A stretch of DNA of 64,000 nt from Thermanaerovibrio velox DSM 12556. GTDB taxonomy: Bacteria > Synergistota > Synergistia > Synergistales > Synergistaceae. Location: contig NZ_CM001377.1 of the NCBI RefSeq assembly GCF_000237825.1, forward strand, positions 1-64,000, in the 5' to 3' direction. Made by a program: the position numbers and the translations under genes. The stretch's first letter is position 1; each line of letters begins with the position of its first letter. This document shows positions 9,090 to 17,909 of this stretch, one piece after another. Below the pieces are notes generated by a model. It had not been told where the DNA came from and did not search any database. It saw nothing but the letters and a program-made list of their open reading frames with translations.

Positions 9090-10719
9090 GTGCGGAAGGT
9101 TTCTTTTCTTGTTATGTTGGCGGCTTTCTGTCTTTTCTCCCTACCGGCTTTGGCGGCGGAGAAGCCGGTTTACGGGGGAACTTTGGTTTATCGGGAGTCC
9201 GCTGACCCGCCCAAGATAGACCCTGCTTTTGCAACTGACACCACCTCGGACAGGGCTCTCAACCTGATCTTTGAGACCTTGGTTATAAACGACCCGAACG
9301 GCAAGAAGATACTTCCCGGCCTTGCGGAGTCCTGGAGCATAAACAAGGACGCCACGGTGTTCACCTTCAAGCTCCGCAAGGGTGTTAAGTTCCACAGCGT
9401 GAGCGAGGGTAAGCCCACCCTGAACAAGGGGCGTGAGATGAGGGCGGAGGACGTCAAGTACTCCTTCGAGCGTTTGGTCCGCCTTAAGACGCCCCCGGGC
9501 CTACTTCGCGGAGCAGATAAAGGGTTACAAGGCCTTCAGCGATGGCAAGGCCAAGGAATGGGCGGGCATAAAGGTGATAGACCCCTACACGGTGCAGTTC
9601 ACCCTGGACTATCCGTTCGCCCCGTTCCTGTCGGTGCTGGCGTACTCGGCGTTCAGCATAGTGCCCAAGGAGGACGCGGAGAAGTGGGGCAAGGACTTCA
9701 ACTTCCACCCGGTGGGGACCGGTCCTTTCGTGTTCAAGGAGTGGAAGCACGACCAGAAGTTCGTGGTGGAGCGGAACAAGGACTACTGGGGGAAGGACGC
9801 CCAGGGCAACAAGCTGCCGTACCTGGACCGGGTGGAGCTAAGGATAGTGCCGGATAACTCGGTGGCCTGGATGGAGTTCAAGAAGGGGAACATAGACATA
9901 TTCCCGGCGGTTCCCAATGAGTTCTACAAGGATTGTGTGGCCCAGTACGGTCCTAAGGGGCTTCTGATGGAGAAGCCCGGGTTGGGAACTTTTTACATAG
10001 GCATGAACATGTCTAAGTCCCCCTTCAAGGACAACCAGAAGCTCCGTCAGGCCCTCAACTGGGCTATCGACAGGAAGGCCATATCTGACATGATCCTGAA
10101 TGGCCGTAACAAGCCGGTTAAGGGGGTCCTTCCTCCCGGCATGCCGGGCTACAACCCGAACCTCAGGGGTTACGGTTACGATCCTGCGAAGGCCAAGAAG
10201 CTCCTGGCGGAGGCGGGTTACCCCAAGGGGCTTGAGGTGGAGTTCCAGTTCAATGCTGGCGCTGGTCACAAGTCCATATGCGAAGCGGTGCAGGCCCAGC
10301 TGTCCCAGATAGGGGTGAACGTGAAGCTGAAGGAGCTGGACTGGGGTGCCCACCTTGACACCTGCGACCGGGGGGAGACCCAGATGTTCCGGATGACCTG
10401 GGTGGTGGACTACATGGACCCGGACAACTTCCTCTTCGTGAACCTCCACTCCTCCAACGCGGGTTCCAAGGGCAACTACTCCTTCTACAAGAACCCCAAG
10501 GTGGACAAGCTGCTGGAGGCGGCCCGCAGCAACCCCAGCTGGGATCAGCGGATGAAGCTCTACCGGGAGGCGGAGCAGCTCATTGTGGACGATGCCCCCT
10601 GGATCTTCATGCTGGCCACCACTATAAGCACGGTGAGACAGGATGGCGTGAAGGGTTACGTGTTGTCCGCCATGGGGGATTACAAGACTGACTTGAAGAC
10701 GGTATGGAAGTCCAAGTGA
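9090..10719 (+). pseudogene. Peptide ABC transporter substrate-binding protein, first copy, frameshifted
   Basis: This is a family 5 (DppA/OppA) solute-binding protein that would capture peptides outside the membrane. The likely start is GTG at 9090 behind gaggagg, followed by a Sec signal peptide ending near FSLPALAAEKP. Frame breaks at 9490-9496, where AAGACGCCCCCGGG has one more base than the second copy; removing one base restores KTPRAYFAEQIKGYK. The rest, to KTVWKSK, is intact and very close to the next gene. It may be a sequencing error or a decaying copy covered by its neighbour. A terminator-like hairpin follows. Confidence 0.8.
9290..10707 (+). repeat. Long direct repeat shared with 11162-12580 (tandem binding-protein genes)
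   Basis: The two binding-protein genes are near-identical over long blocks. For example, the segment from 9583 to about 9770 matches 11455 to about 11645 with almost no changes. Similarly, 10130-10340 matches 12003-12213 and 10490-10610 matches 12363-12480. Intervening blocks and both ends are clearly more diverged. Such patchy identity is typical of gene conversion between tandem duplicates. Confidence 0.8.
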
Positions 10720-10735
10720 TCTACTGGTTGTAGTG

Positions 10736-10765
10736 ATTTGGGGTCGGGGTATCTCGGCCCCAAAT
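10736..10765 (+). terminator. Terminator-like hairpin after the first binding protein
   Basis: ATTTGGGGTCG (10736-10746) pairs with CGGCCCCAAAT (10755-10765) around an 8-base loop, followed by an AT-rich but not T-only tail. It may set different levels for the two copies. Confidence 0.5.
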
Positions 10766-10965
10766 TAATAATATTTAATCTCAGTCTCTTGTGGTACAGT
10801 TTTTTGTCCTCTGCGTTTTATCGGTATAGACATTTAATTATTATGGTTCTATAGTTTGAAAAGTGAAACACCACGTTGCGGGAGGTGGTTTATGGCTTTT
10901 GTTTCGAGGTAGGTGGGCGTCAAAAAAAATGAGTTTGAGTTGAGACTTGAGGGGAGGTTCCTTGG

Positions 10966-12597
10966 ATGAAGCGAGGAGTATTTTTTGTAGGTTTATGTCT
11001 GATCCTTTGTCTTGCTATTCCCGCTTTTGGAGCTGAGAAGCCGGTGTATGGTGGTACCTTGGTTTACCGGGAGGCCAGTGATCCCCCTAAGGTAGATCCC
11101 GCCTTTGCGACTGACACCACGTCCGATAGGGCTCTCAACCTGATCTTTGAGACCTTGGTTGAAAACGACCCGGACGGCAAGAAGATACTCCCTGGCCTTG
11201 CGGAGTCCTGGAGCATAAACAAGGACGCCACGGTGTTCACCTTCAAGCTCCGCAAGGGTGTTAAGTTCCACAGCGTGAGCGAGGGTAAGCCCACCCTGAA
11301 CAAGGGGCGCGAGGTTAGGGCGGAGGACGTCAAGTACTCCTTCGAGAGGCTTGTTAGGGTTAAGAGCCCCCGGGCCTACTTCGTGGAGCAGATAAAGGGT
11401 TACAAGGATTTCAGCGAGGGGAAGGCCAAGGAGTGGGCAGGCATAAAGGTGATAGACCCCTACACGGTGCAGTTCACCCTGGACTATCCGTTCGCCCCGT
11501 TCCTGTCGGTGCTGGCGTACTCGGCGTTCAGCATAGTGCCCAAGGAGGACGCGGAGAAGTGGGGCAAGGACTTCAGCTTCCACCCGGTGGGGACCGGTCC
11601 TTTCGTGTTCAAGGAGTGGAAGCACGACCAGAAGTTCGTGGTGGAGCGCAACAAGGATTACTGGAAGAAGGATTCTAAGGGTAACAAGCTTCCTTACCTG
11701 GACCGGGTGGAGCTGAGGATAATACCGGATCAGTCAGTGGCCTGGATGGAGTTCAAGAAGGGTAACATTGACATCTTCACCGCTGTGCCTGATGAGTTCT
11801 ACAAGGATTGCGTTGCCCAGTACGGTCCCAAGGGGCTTTTCATAGAGAAGCCTTGGGTTGGTACCTACTACATAGGTATGAACATGTCTAAGCCCCCCTT
11901 CAAGGACAACCAGAAGCTCCGCCAGGCCCTCAACTGGGCTATCGACAGGGAAGCCATAAACCAGATGATTCTCAACGGCCGTCGGAAGGTCAACAAGGGA
12001 GTCCTTCCTCCCGGCATGCCGGGCTACAACCCGAACCTCAGGGGTTACGGTTACGATCCTGCGAAGGCCAAGAAGCTCCTGGCGGAGGCGGGTTACCCCA
12101 ACGGGCTTGAGGTGGAGCTCCAGTTCAATGCTGGCGCTGGTCACAAGTCCATATGCGAAGCGGTGCAGGCCCAGCTGTCCCAGATAGGAGTGAACGTGAA
12201 GCTGAAGGAGCTGGACTGGGGGGCCCATCTTGACACCTGCGACCGGGGGGAGACCCAGATGTTCCGGATGGGGTGGGTGGTGGACTACATGGACCCGGAC
12301 AACTTCCTCTTCGTGAACCTCCACTCCTCCAACTTCGGCTCCAAGGGTAACTACACGTTCTACAAGAACCCCAAGGTGGACAAGCTGCTGGAGGCGGCCC
12401 GCAGCAACCCCAGCTGGGATCAGCGGATGAAGCTCTACCGGGAGGCGGAGCAGCTCATCGTGGACGATGCCCCCTGGATCTTCCTCTTCGCTTACACCAC
12501 CAGCCTGGTTCACCAGGATAACGTAAAGAACGTGAAGCTCCCCGCCATGGGGGACTACAAGACCGACCTTGCCACCGTATGGAAGGTGAAGAAGTAG
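10966..12597 (+). CDS. Peptide ABC transporter substrate-binding protein, second copy
   Basis: A family 5 (DppA/OppA-type) binding protein of 543 residues, delivering di- or oligopeptides to the permease encoded next. ATG at 10966 follows ggggagg. The signal peptide runs to about IPAFGAEKP, then the mature domain starts PVYGGTLVYREASDPP. Family landmarks include KYSFERLV, VGTGPFVFKEW and QKLRQALNWAIDR. It is separated from copy one by about 245 bases containing an AT-rich stretch, so it may have its own promoter. The dppB start lies 87 bases downstream. The exact peptide specificity cannot be read from sequence. Confidence 0.92.
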   Translation: MKRGVFFVGLCLILCLAIPAFGAEKPVYGGTLVYREASDPPKVDPAFATDTTSDRALNLIFETLVENDPDGKKILPGLAESWSINKDATVFTFKLRKGVKFHSVSEGKPTLNKGREVRAEDVKYSFERLVRVKSPRAYFVEQIKGYKDFSEGKAKEWAGIKVIDPYTVQFTLDYPFAPFLSVLAYSAFSIVPKEDAEKWGKDFSFHPVGTGPFVFKEWKHDQKFVVERNKDYWKKDSKGNKLPYLDRVELRIIPDQSVAWMEFKKGNIDIFTAVPDEFYKDCVAQYGPKGLFIEKPWVGTYYIGMNMSKPPFKDNQKLRQALNWAIDREAINQMILNGRRKVNKGVLPPGMPGYNPNLRGYGYDPAKAKKLLAEAGYPNGLEVELQFNAGAGHKSICEAVQAQLSQIGVNVKLKELDWGAHLDTCDRGETQMFRMGWVVDYMDPDNFLFVNLHSSNFGSKGNYTFYKNPKVDKLLEAARSNPSWDQRMKLYREAEQLIVDDAPWIFLFAYTTSLVHQDNVKNVKLPAMGDYKTDLATVWKVKK

Positions 12598-12684
12598 CTT
12601 TGCTGGTACCGTAACCGGGGCCCCGGGGGCTCCTCTTGGCTCTCGGGGCCTAATCTCACTGGGCTATCCTTAGGAGGTGCGGCT

Positions 12685-13611
12685 TTGTTTCAGTATGTCC
12701 TAAGAAAGTTGTTGGTATCCATCCCGGTGGTATGGGGAGTGGTTACCGTGATATTCATACTTATGGCGGTGGTGCCTGGGGATCCGGCCAGGATAATGAT
12801 GGGCCAGCGGGGGGATCCCGAGACGCTGGCCCGCATAAGGGCGGACCTGGGTTTGGACAAGCCCCTGACGGTTCAGTACATGGACTTCATGGGTAAGCTT
12901 GTGAGGGGGGACCTCGGCAAGTCCTACAGGACCAACGAGCCGGTTACGAAAGCCATAGGGGAGAGGTTCGGTTCCACCATGAGGCTGGCGCTGTGGGCCA
13001 TGGTGGTGGCCACGATAGTTGGGGTGGCGGCGGGGATAATGTCCGCGGTCAAGCAGTATTCCCTCTTCGATTACTCCGCCATGTTCATTGCCATAGCGGG
13101 TGTTAGCGCCCCGGTGTTCTGGTTCAGTCTTCTTCTCCTTTTGGTGTTCGCTTACGGCCTTCACTGGGTTCCTGGGGTTGGTTATGGGGATGGTTCCTTC
13201 AAGTATCTGATACTTCCTGTGGTGGCATTGGGACTTAGGCCCGCGGCCATCATAGCCCGTCTTACTAGGTCCTGCATGCTGGAGGTCTTGAGCATGGACT
13301 ACATAAGGACCGCCAGGGCGAAGGGGCTTTCGGAGTGGAAGGTCATAGCCAAGCACGCCCTCAAGAACGCCATGATCCCGGTGGTAACCATAGTGGGGGC
13401 GGAGATGTCGGGGCTCCTGTCCGGGGCGGTGCTCACCGAGACGGTTTTCGCCTGGCCTGGCATAGGGCGCCTTGCGGTGGAGGCCCTGGTGGCCAGGGAC
13501 TTCCCCATGATAAGGGGGACCGTCATAGTTATAGCCCTCATCTTCCTGGTGGCCAACCTCATAGTGGACCTCTCCTACGGGCTTTTCGACCCGAGGATTC
13601 GCTACGACTAG
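12685..13611 (+). CDS. dppB: Peptide ABC transporter permease DppB-type
   Basis: Inner-membrane permease forming half of the peptide channel. The 308-residue protein has the DppB N terminus MFQYVLRKLLVSIPVVWGVVTVIF, about six membrane helices and the EAA loop DYIRTARAKGLSEWKVIAKHALKNA that contacts the ATPases. The C terminus, LVDLSYGLFDPRIRYD, is diagnostic of this family. The start is TTG at 12685 with taggaggtgc upstream. It is followed after a few bases by dppC. Confidence 0.93.
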   Translation: MFQYVLRKLLVSIPVVWGVVTVIFILMAVVPGDPARIMMGQRGDPETLARIRADLGLDKPLTVQYMDFMGKLVRGDLGKSYRTNEPVTKAIGERFGSTMRLALWAMVVATIVGVAAGIMSAVKQYSLFDYSAMFIAIAGVSAPVFWFSLLLLLVFAYGLHWVPGVGYGDGSFKYLILPVVALGLRPAAIIARLTRSCMLEVLSMDYIRTARAKGLSEWKVIAKHALKNAMIPVVTIVGAEMSGLLSGAVLTETVFAWPGIGRLAVEALVARDFPMIRGTVIVIALIFLVANLIVDLSYGLFDPRIRYD

Positions 13612-13623
13612 GGGGTGCGGTTC

Positions 13624-14548
13624 GTGAGCGTGAGCGACAACGTTCAGGTTAACGTGTGCAATGCCGTGTCCGAGGAGCCGAAGCCGAGGAGTCTTTGGCA
13701 CGATGCGTGGCTCAGGTTTAAGCGCAACAAGCTTGCCATGGCTGGGCTCTTCATGACCATAACGATAATCTTGGCGGCCCTCTTGGCTCCGGTCATAGCC
13801 CCCTACGATCCGGTGAAGCAGCTCATCTGGACCGAGGGGATGGACGTGCGGCTTGCGGCACCGTCCGCCAAACACATAATGGGCACGGACCTCTATGGCC
13901 GGGACATATTCAGCCGCATTCTCTACGGGGCGAGGATATCCCTTCAGATAGGCATATTCGCCACGATGGTATCCCTTTTAATAGGCATACCTATGGGTGC
14001 CATATCGGGATACGGTGGGGGGTAAGGTGGATGACGTGATCTCCTGGTTCATGAACGTCATCTACGCATTCCCGTTCCTGCTGTTCGTGATGGCGGTGGT
14101 GGCGGTCTTTAAGGACCCAGGGCTCACAACGGTTTACGTGGCCATAGGCCTTATAAGCTGGGTTACCATCGCTAGGGTGTTGAGGGCACAGTTCATGCAG
14201 CTCCGGGAGATGGAGTTCGTGGAGGCCGCCAAGGCCCTGGGGCTTCCCACCTGGAAGATCCTGTTTGGGCACATACTTCCCTCCGCCATGGCGCCGGTTA
14301 TAGTCCAGGCCACCATGGGGATGGGGGGCATCATAATGATAGAGGCGGGGCTTGCGTTCCTCGGTTTCGGCGCCCAGCCCCCCACGCCGTCCTGGGGGCT
14401 CATGATATCCGAGGGACAGCAGTACCTTGCGTCGGGCAAGTGGTGGTGGTCCATATTCCCCGGCCTTGCAATCATGTACACCGTTCTGGCCTTCAACTTC
14501 CTTGGGGACGGCTTGAGGGACGCCCTGGACGTACGGATGAAGCGATAG
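13624..14548 (+). pseudogene. dppC: Peptide ABC transporter permease DppC-type, frameshifted
   Basis: The partner permease of DppB. The first frame shows the family N-terminal helix (KLAMAGLFMTITIILAALLA) and GTDLYGRDIFSRILYGARISL. It stops early after ISGYGGG at a run of six Gs, 14017-14022. With five Gs it continues as GGGKVDDVISWFMNVIY, matching the second frame through the EAA loop FVEAAKALGLPTWKILFGHILPSA to DALDVRMKR. GTG at 13624 is preferred because the aggggg motif is well spaced; GTG at 13615 is possible. As the only dppC here, a sequencing error is more likely than real loss. Confidence 0.85.
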
Positions 14549-14560
14549 GAGGTGCCTTAG

Positions 14561-15556
14561 ATGCTGCTTTCGATAGAGTCCCTTAAGACCTCCTTCCATA
14601 CGGATCACGGGGTGGTAAGGGCGGTAGACGGGGTCAGCTTCTCGATAAATCACGGGGAGACCCTTTGCGTGGTGGGTGAGTCCGGGTGCGGTAAGTCCGT
14701 CACCGCCCTGTCGGTTATGGGCCTTCTTCAGAAGCCCTCCGGCAGGGTGGACGGGGGCCGGATAGTTTTCGAGGGCACCAACCTTCTGGAGCTGCAGGAG
14801 CATGAGATGAGGAAGGTCCGGGGCAACTCCATATCCATGATATTCCAGGAGCCCATGACCAGCCTCAACCCGGTCTTCACCGTTGGTGACCAGATAAGGG
14901 AGCCCTTGATGCTTCACCAGGGGCTTAACAAGCAGCAGGCGGATGAGCGGGCCCTGGAGATGCTGGTGAAGGTTGGCATATCGGAGCCCAAGAAGCGGCT
15001 GGAGTCCTATCCGCATCAGATGTCCGGGGGCATGAGGCAGAGGGTGATGATAGCCATGGCCCTGGCGTGCAATCCCAAGCTGCTGATAGCCGACGAGCCC
15101 ACCACCGCGCTGGACGTCACCGTTCAGGCCCAGATACTGGACCTTATGAGGAACCTGAAGAAGGACTTCGGGTCCGCCATAATGCTGATAACCCACGACC
15201 TTGGGGTGGTGGCGGAGATGGCGGACCGGGTTGTGGTCATGTACGGCGGCCAGGTGGTGGAGGAGGCCATGGTTCGGGAGGCCTTCAAGGACCCACTTCA
15301 TCCCTATACCAGGGGGCTTCTGGAGTCCATCCCAAGGCTCGACGAGGACCGGGAGAAGCTGCCGGTGATACCCGGGGCCGTGCCTGACCCAAGGTACTTC
15401 CCCAAGGGATGCCGGTTCTCAAACCGTTGCTACCACTGCTCCAGCCGCTGCGTGAACGAGAACCCTCCCCTGTACCTTTTGGAGGACGGGCGCAAGACCA
15501 GGTGTTTCCTGTACGATGGGGACAAGAGGGTCAAGGGGGTAGAGAAGCATGAGTGA
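14561..15556 (+). CDS. dppD: Peptide ABC transporter ATPase DppD-type
   Basis: Cytoplasmic ATPase of the peptide importer, 331 residues. Walker [13 protein letters not shown], signature [15 protein letters not shown], Walker [15 protein letters not shown] and the switch histidine in LITHDLGVV are visible. The C-terminal oligopeptide/dipeptide extension has the cysteine cluster [13 protein letters not shown], a site that binds an iron-sulfur cluster in some homologues. ATG at 14561 follows aggaggtgcc. The stop overlaps dppF by 8 bases. Confidence 0.95.
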   Translation: MLLSIESLKTSFHTDHGVVRAVDGVSFSINHGETLCVVGESGCGKSVTALSVMGLLQKPSGRVDGGRIVFEGTNLLELQEHEMRKVRGNSISMIFQEPMTSLNPVFTVGDQIREPLMLHQGLNKQQADERALEMLVKVGISEPKKRLESYPHQMSGGMRQRVMIAMALACNPKLLIADEPTTALDVTVQAQILDLMRNLKKDFGSAIMLITHDLGVVAEMADRVVVMYGGQVVEEAMVREAFKDPLHPYTRGLLESIPRLDEDREKLPVIPGAVPDPRYFPKGCRFSNRCYHCSSRCVNENPPLYLLEDGRKTRCFLYDGDKRVKGVEKHE

Positions 15557-16517
15557 GCCGATACTGGAGGTGCAGGGTCTTTACAAGCACTTCCCCATCA
15601 AGAAGGGGCTTTTCCGATCCGTGGTGGGACACGTTAAGGCGGTGGACGGGGTATCCCTGAGGATACCCAAGGGCAAGACCTTGGGTTTGGTTGGTGAGTC
15701 CGGCTCCGGTAAGACCACCACCGGAAGGGCGCTGCTGCACCTCATAGAGCCCACCGGCGGCACCGTTAGGTTCCAGGGGGTTGACGTGTCCCAGAAGCTG
15801 AAAGAGGACCCCAGGTGGGTCAGGCGGTCCATGCAGATCATCTTCCAGGACCCCTACGGCAGCCTTAACCCCAGGCGGACCGTTATGGACATAGTGGGGG
15901 AGGCGCCCCTCTACCACGGGATCGTGGACAGGTCGAACCTCCAGGATTACGTGGGGCAGGTGCTGGAGATGAGCGGCCTTAAGAGGACCGACGCCATGAG
16001 GTATCCCCACGAGTTCTCCGGGGGCCAGCGGCAGCGCATAGGCATAGCCAGGGCCCTGGCGGTGAAGCCGAGCTTCATGGTTTGCGACGAGCCCGTGTCC
16101 GCCCTGGACGTGTCCATAAGAAGCCAGATATTAAACCTGCTCAAGGACCTCCGGGACCAGTTGGGGCTTACGTACCTCTTCATATCCCATGACATGTCGG
16201 TGGTCCGCCACATATCGGATCACGTGGCGGTCATGTACCTGGGCAAGCTGGTGGAGTCCGCCCCGAAGGGGGATTTCTTCAGGGAGCCCCTGCACCCGTA
16301 CTCCAAGGCCCTTCTCTCCGCGATACCCCTTCCGGACCCGGAGGCCAAGAGGGACCGCATAATCCTGGAGGGGGACGTGCCGTCCCCGGTGAACCCCCCG
16401 TCGGGATGCCGGTTCCACCCCCGGTGCTCCTACGCCATGGAGAGGTGCCGTTCCGAGGAGCCCCCGTTGGCGGACGTGGGGGGGAGAGAGGTTGCCTGCT
16501 GGCTCCACTGCCGGTAG
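15549..16517 (+). CDS. dppF: Peptide ABC transporter ATPase DppF-type
   Basis: Second ATPase of the heterodimer, 322 residues. It has Walker [16 protein letters not shown], signature [15 protein letters not shown], Walker [14 protein letters not shown] and FISHDMSVV. The C-terminal motif [15 protein letters not shown] carries the conserved cysteines of the family. It is last in the transporter operon; a strong terminator follows 40 bases after the stop. Confidence 0.95.
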   Translation: MSEPILEVQGLYKHFPIKKGLFRSVVGHVKAVDGVSLRIPKGKTLGLVGESGSGKTTTGRALLHLIEPTGGTVRFQGVDVSQKLKEDPRWVRRSMQIIFQDPYGSLNPRRTVMDIVGEAPLYHGIVDRSNLQDYVGQVLEMSGLKRTDAMRYPHEFSGGQRQRIGIARALAVKPSFMVCDEPVSALDVSIRSQILNLLKDLRDQLGLTYLFISHDMSVVRHISDHVAVMYLGKLVESAPKGDFFREPLHPYSKALLSAIPLPDPEAKRDRIILEGDVPSPVNPPSGCRFHPRCSYAMERCRSEEPPLADVGGREVACWLHCR

Positions 16518-16556
16518 ATCTGACCTTTCAGGTTGGGTTATTTCAGCTCTTTCAGC

Positions 16557-16587
16557 GCGGGGGACGGGGTGCCGTTCCCCGCTTTTT
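16557..16587 (+). terminator. Terminator of the peptide transporter operon
   Basis: An 11-bp stem (16557-16567 with 16572-16582) has one G-U pair and a GGTG loop, followed by TTTTT at 16583-16587. Confidence 0.85.
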
Positions 16588-16688
16588 GCGTCCTTGCATG
16601 CGTTCCCGCCGTCCTGTGCCTTTCCTTTTACCCATTGGGGGGCTATATTAATGGCTGGACTAAAAATTATTCGAAAGGGGGCATGGGG

Positions 16689-17402
16689 ATGAGGAGGTTT
16701 TTAGCCGTTCTGTCCGCCACCGTCTTCATAGTATTAGGTGCTTCGTCCTTTGCCTTTGGGGCCATGAGCAAGAGGGACCAGGGCGTAAGGCTTGGCATGG
16801 AGGTAAGGGCCAGGATAATGTCCGAGTCATATCACTCCAGGAGCGACCTTGCCCTTTGGAAGAGGCTGTTGAACGACCCGCCGTCGAAGTTGGAGGACCG
16901 CATAGGGGCCGGGCTCGCATTGGTGGACCGCATATTCCCCGGAGGGGACCCTTCCAGGTGGGAGGAGATAAGGGGGTTCATCGATGACTCGGGTGTTCCA
17001 AAGTCCCTTGCGGCGGCGGACGCGGTGCTCTTCACGTCTTACCTGGCGGTGAAGGCCCTGCCGGGCAACGAGGGCATGTGGCTCGCCTACGTGCTGATGG
17101 AGCCCTTCTTCCGGTCAGACCTTGCGAGGTTGGTCTACGGCAGGACCTGTCCTGTGCCGGTGGCGGAGATGATGAAGAAGATGGCCGAGGCAGGGGTTGA
17201 GCCCCCGGAGGGCTGGCCCGAGCCATTTGAGGTGGTGGGCTTCCTTCCCCTGGGGGCCCCGGTTTCTGGGTCCGTTTCCCAAGAGCAGGTGGCCCTCTAC
17301 GGCATGTGGAGGATGGATCGGGAGGGAAGGATTAAGATGGACGCCAAGGACCTCGCCTGGGACCGGGAGGAAGGGGCGGTCTACAGGATATCCGGGGAAT
17401 GA
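16689..17402 (+). CDS. Secreted protein of unknown function
   Basis: I do not recognise the family. ATG at 16689 is preferred because aaaggggg lies at a good distance; the frame is open further upstream but includes the previous terminator region. The product is about 237 residues with a clear Sec signal peptide (MRRFLAVLSATVFIVLGASS, cleavage near SFAFGA). The mature part is mainly helical, with a GVRLGMEVRARIMSES segment and charged, proline-containing turns. There are no transmembrane segments after the signal and no lipobox cysteine. It stands alone between two terminators. Confidence 0.7.
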   Translation: MRRFLAVLSATVFIVLGASSFAFGAMSKRDQGVRLGMEVRARIMSESYHSRSDLALWKRLLNDPPSKLEDRIGAGLALVDRIFPGGDPSRWEEIRGFIDDSGVPKSLAAADAVLFTSYLAVKALPGNEGMWLAYVLMEPFFRSDLARLVYGRTCPVPVAEMMKKMAEAGVEPPEGWPEPFEVVGFLPLGAPVSGSVSQEQVALYGMWRMDREGRIKMDAKDLAWDREEGAVYRISGE

Positions 17403-17445
17403 AAGAATATAGTTATTTGAAAAGTTAGAAATAGACAGGATAATA

Positions 17446-17475
17446 TTGACAAAATATCTCGTATGGTGCTTGAAT
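17446..17475 (+). promoter_or_regulatory. Candidate promoter of the riboswitch-aconitase transcript
   Basis: TTGACA at 17446-17451 is followed after 18 bases by TTGAAT at 17470-17475. The predicted start near 17482 falls inside the left arm of the upstream gene's terminator, so this transcript would lack a complete hairpin and escape it. Confidence 0.5.
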
Positions 17476-17476
17476 A

Positions 17477-17505
17477 CCCCCAAGCCTCGCCGCTTGGGGG
17501 TTTTT
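17477..17505 (+). terminator. Terminator of the secreted-protein gene
   Basis: CCCCCAAGC (17477-17485) pairs perfectly with GCTTGGGGG (17492-17500), followed by TTTTT. Confidence 0.85.
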
Positions 17506-17555
17506 AGGTTTCCGACGGCAGTTTTGTCGGGGGCCTGGGGCGGCGGGATGTTATA

Positions 17556-17770
17556 GGCTTTTAGATGTGTAAAACCTAAACTTCCTCGGGTGAACGGGAA
17601 GCCGGTGAAAGTCCGGCGCGGACCCGCCACTGTGAGCCTGACCTCGTGCACGTTATCCACTGGGGGCCTTTGGCCCCTGGGAAGGGGTGCTTGGGGGATG
17701 AGGGTTAGCCAGGAGACCGGCCCGGGGGAGCGGCGGGAGATGTCCGCGGAGATCGGACTTTCGCCCGGGC
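17556..17770 (+). ncRNA. Adenosylcobalamin riboswitch
   Basis: The conserved core of the cobalamin riboswitch is clear: GGGAAGCCGGTGAAAGTCC begins at 17596, GCGGACCCGCCACTGTGA ends near 17634 (the invariant CCCGCCACTGT), and GCCAGGAGACCGGCC lies at 17708-17722. The variable P7-P10 arm between them contains GGGGGCCTTTGGCCCC. Outer boundaries are approximate. The element is followed by a 15-bp intrinsic terminator 40 bases before aconitase, which indicates transcriptional control, normally off when adenosylcobalamin is bound. The gene it controls is unusual for this riboswitch. Confidence 0.92.
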
Positions 17771-17836
17771 GCGTCCGTTGGGGCGTGGGGCCTTTTGGGG
17801 GTCCTTCGGTCCGTCCCATGCGGCATTGCACGGTTG

Positions 17837-17875
17837 AAAGGGGTCTTCGCTATCGAGCGAAGACCCCTTTAATTT
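17837..17875 (+). terminator. Riboswitch expression-platform terminator
   Basis: A perfect 15-bp stem pairs AAAGGGGTCTTCGCT (17837-17851) with AGCGAAGACCCCTTT (17856-17870) around an ATCG loop, then TTTAATTTA. It lies between the cobalamin aptamer and the aconitase start. I could not identify the competing antiterminator by eye. Confidence 0.88.
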
Positions 17876-17909
17876 AGGGCCTCATGGCCTTGGAAGGAGC
17901 TGGTGCACC

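Noticed and set aside
17590-17877. 95-codon plus-strand frame upstream of aconitase
   Set aside because: It covers the cobalamin riboswitch and its terminator and encodes nothing recognisable.
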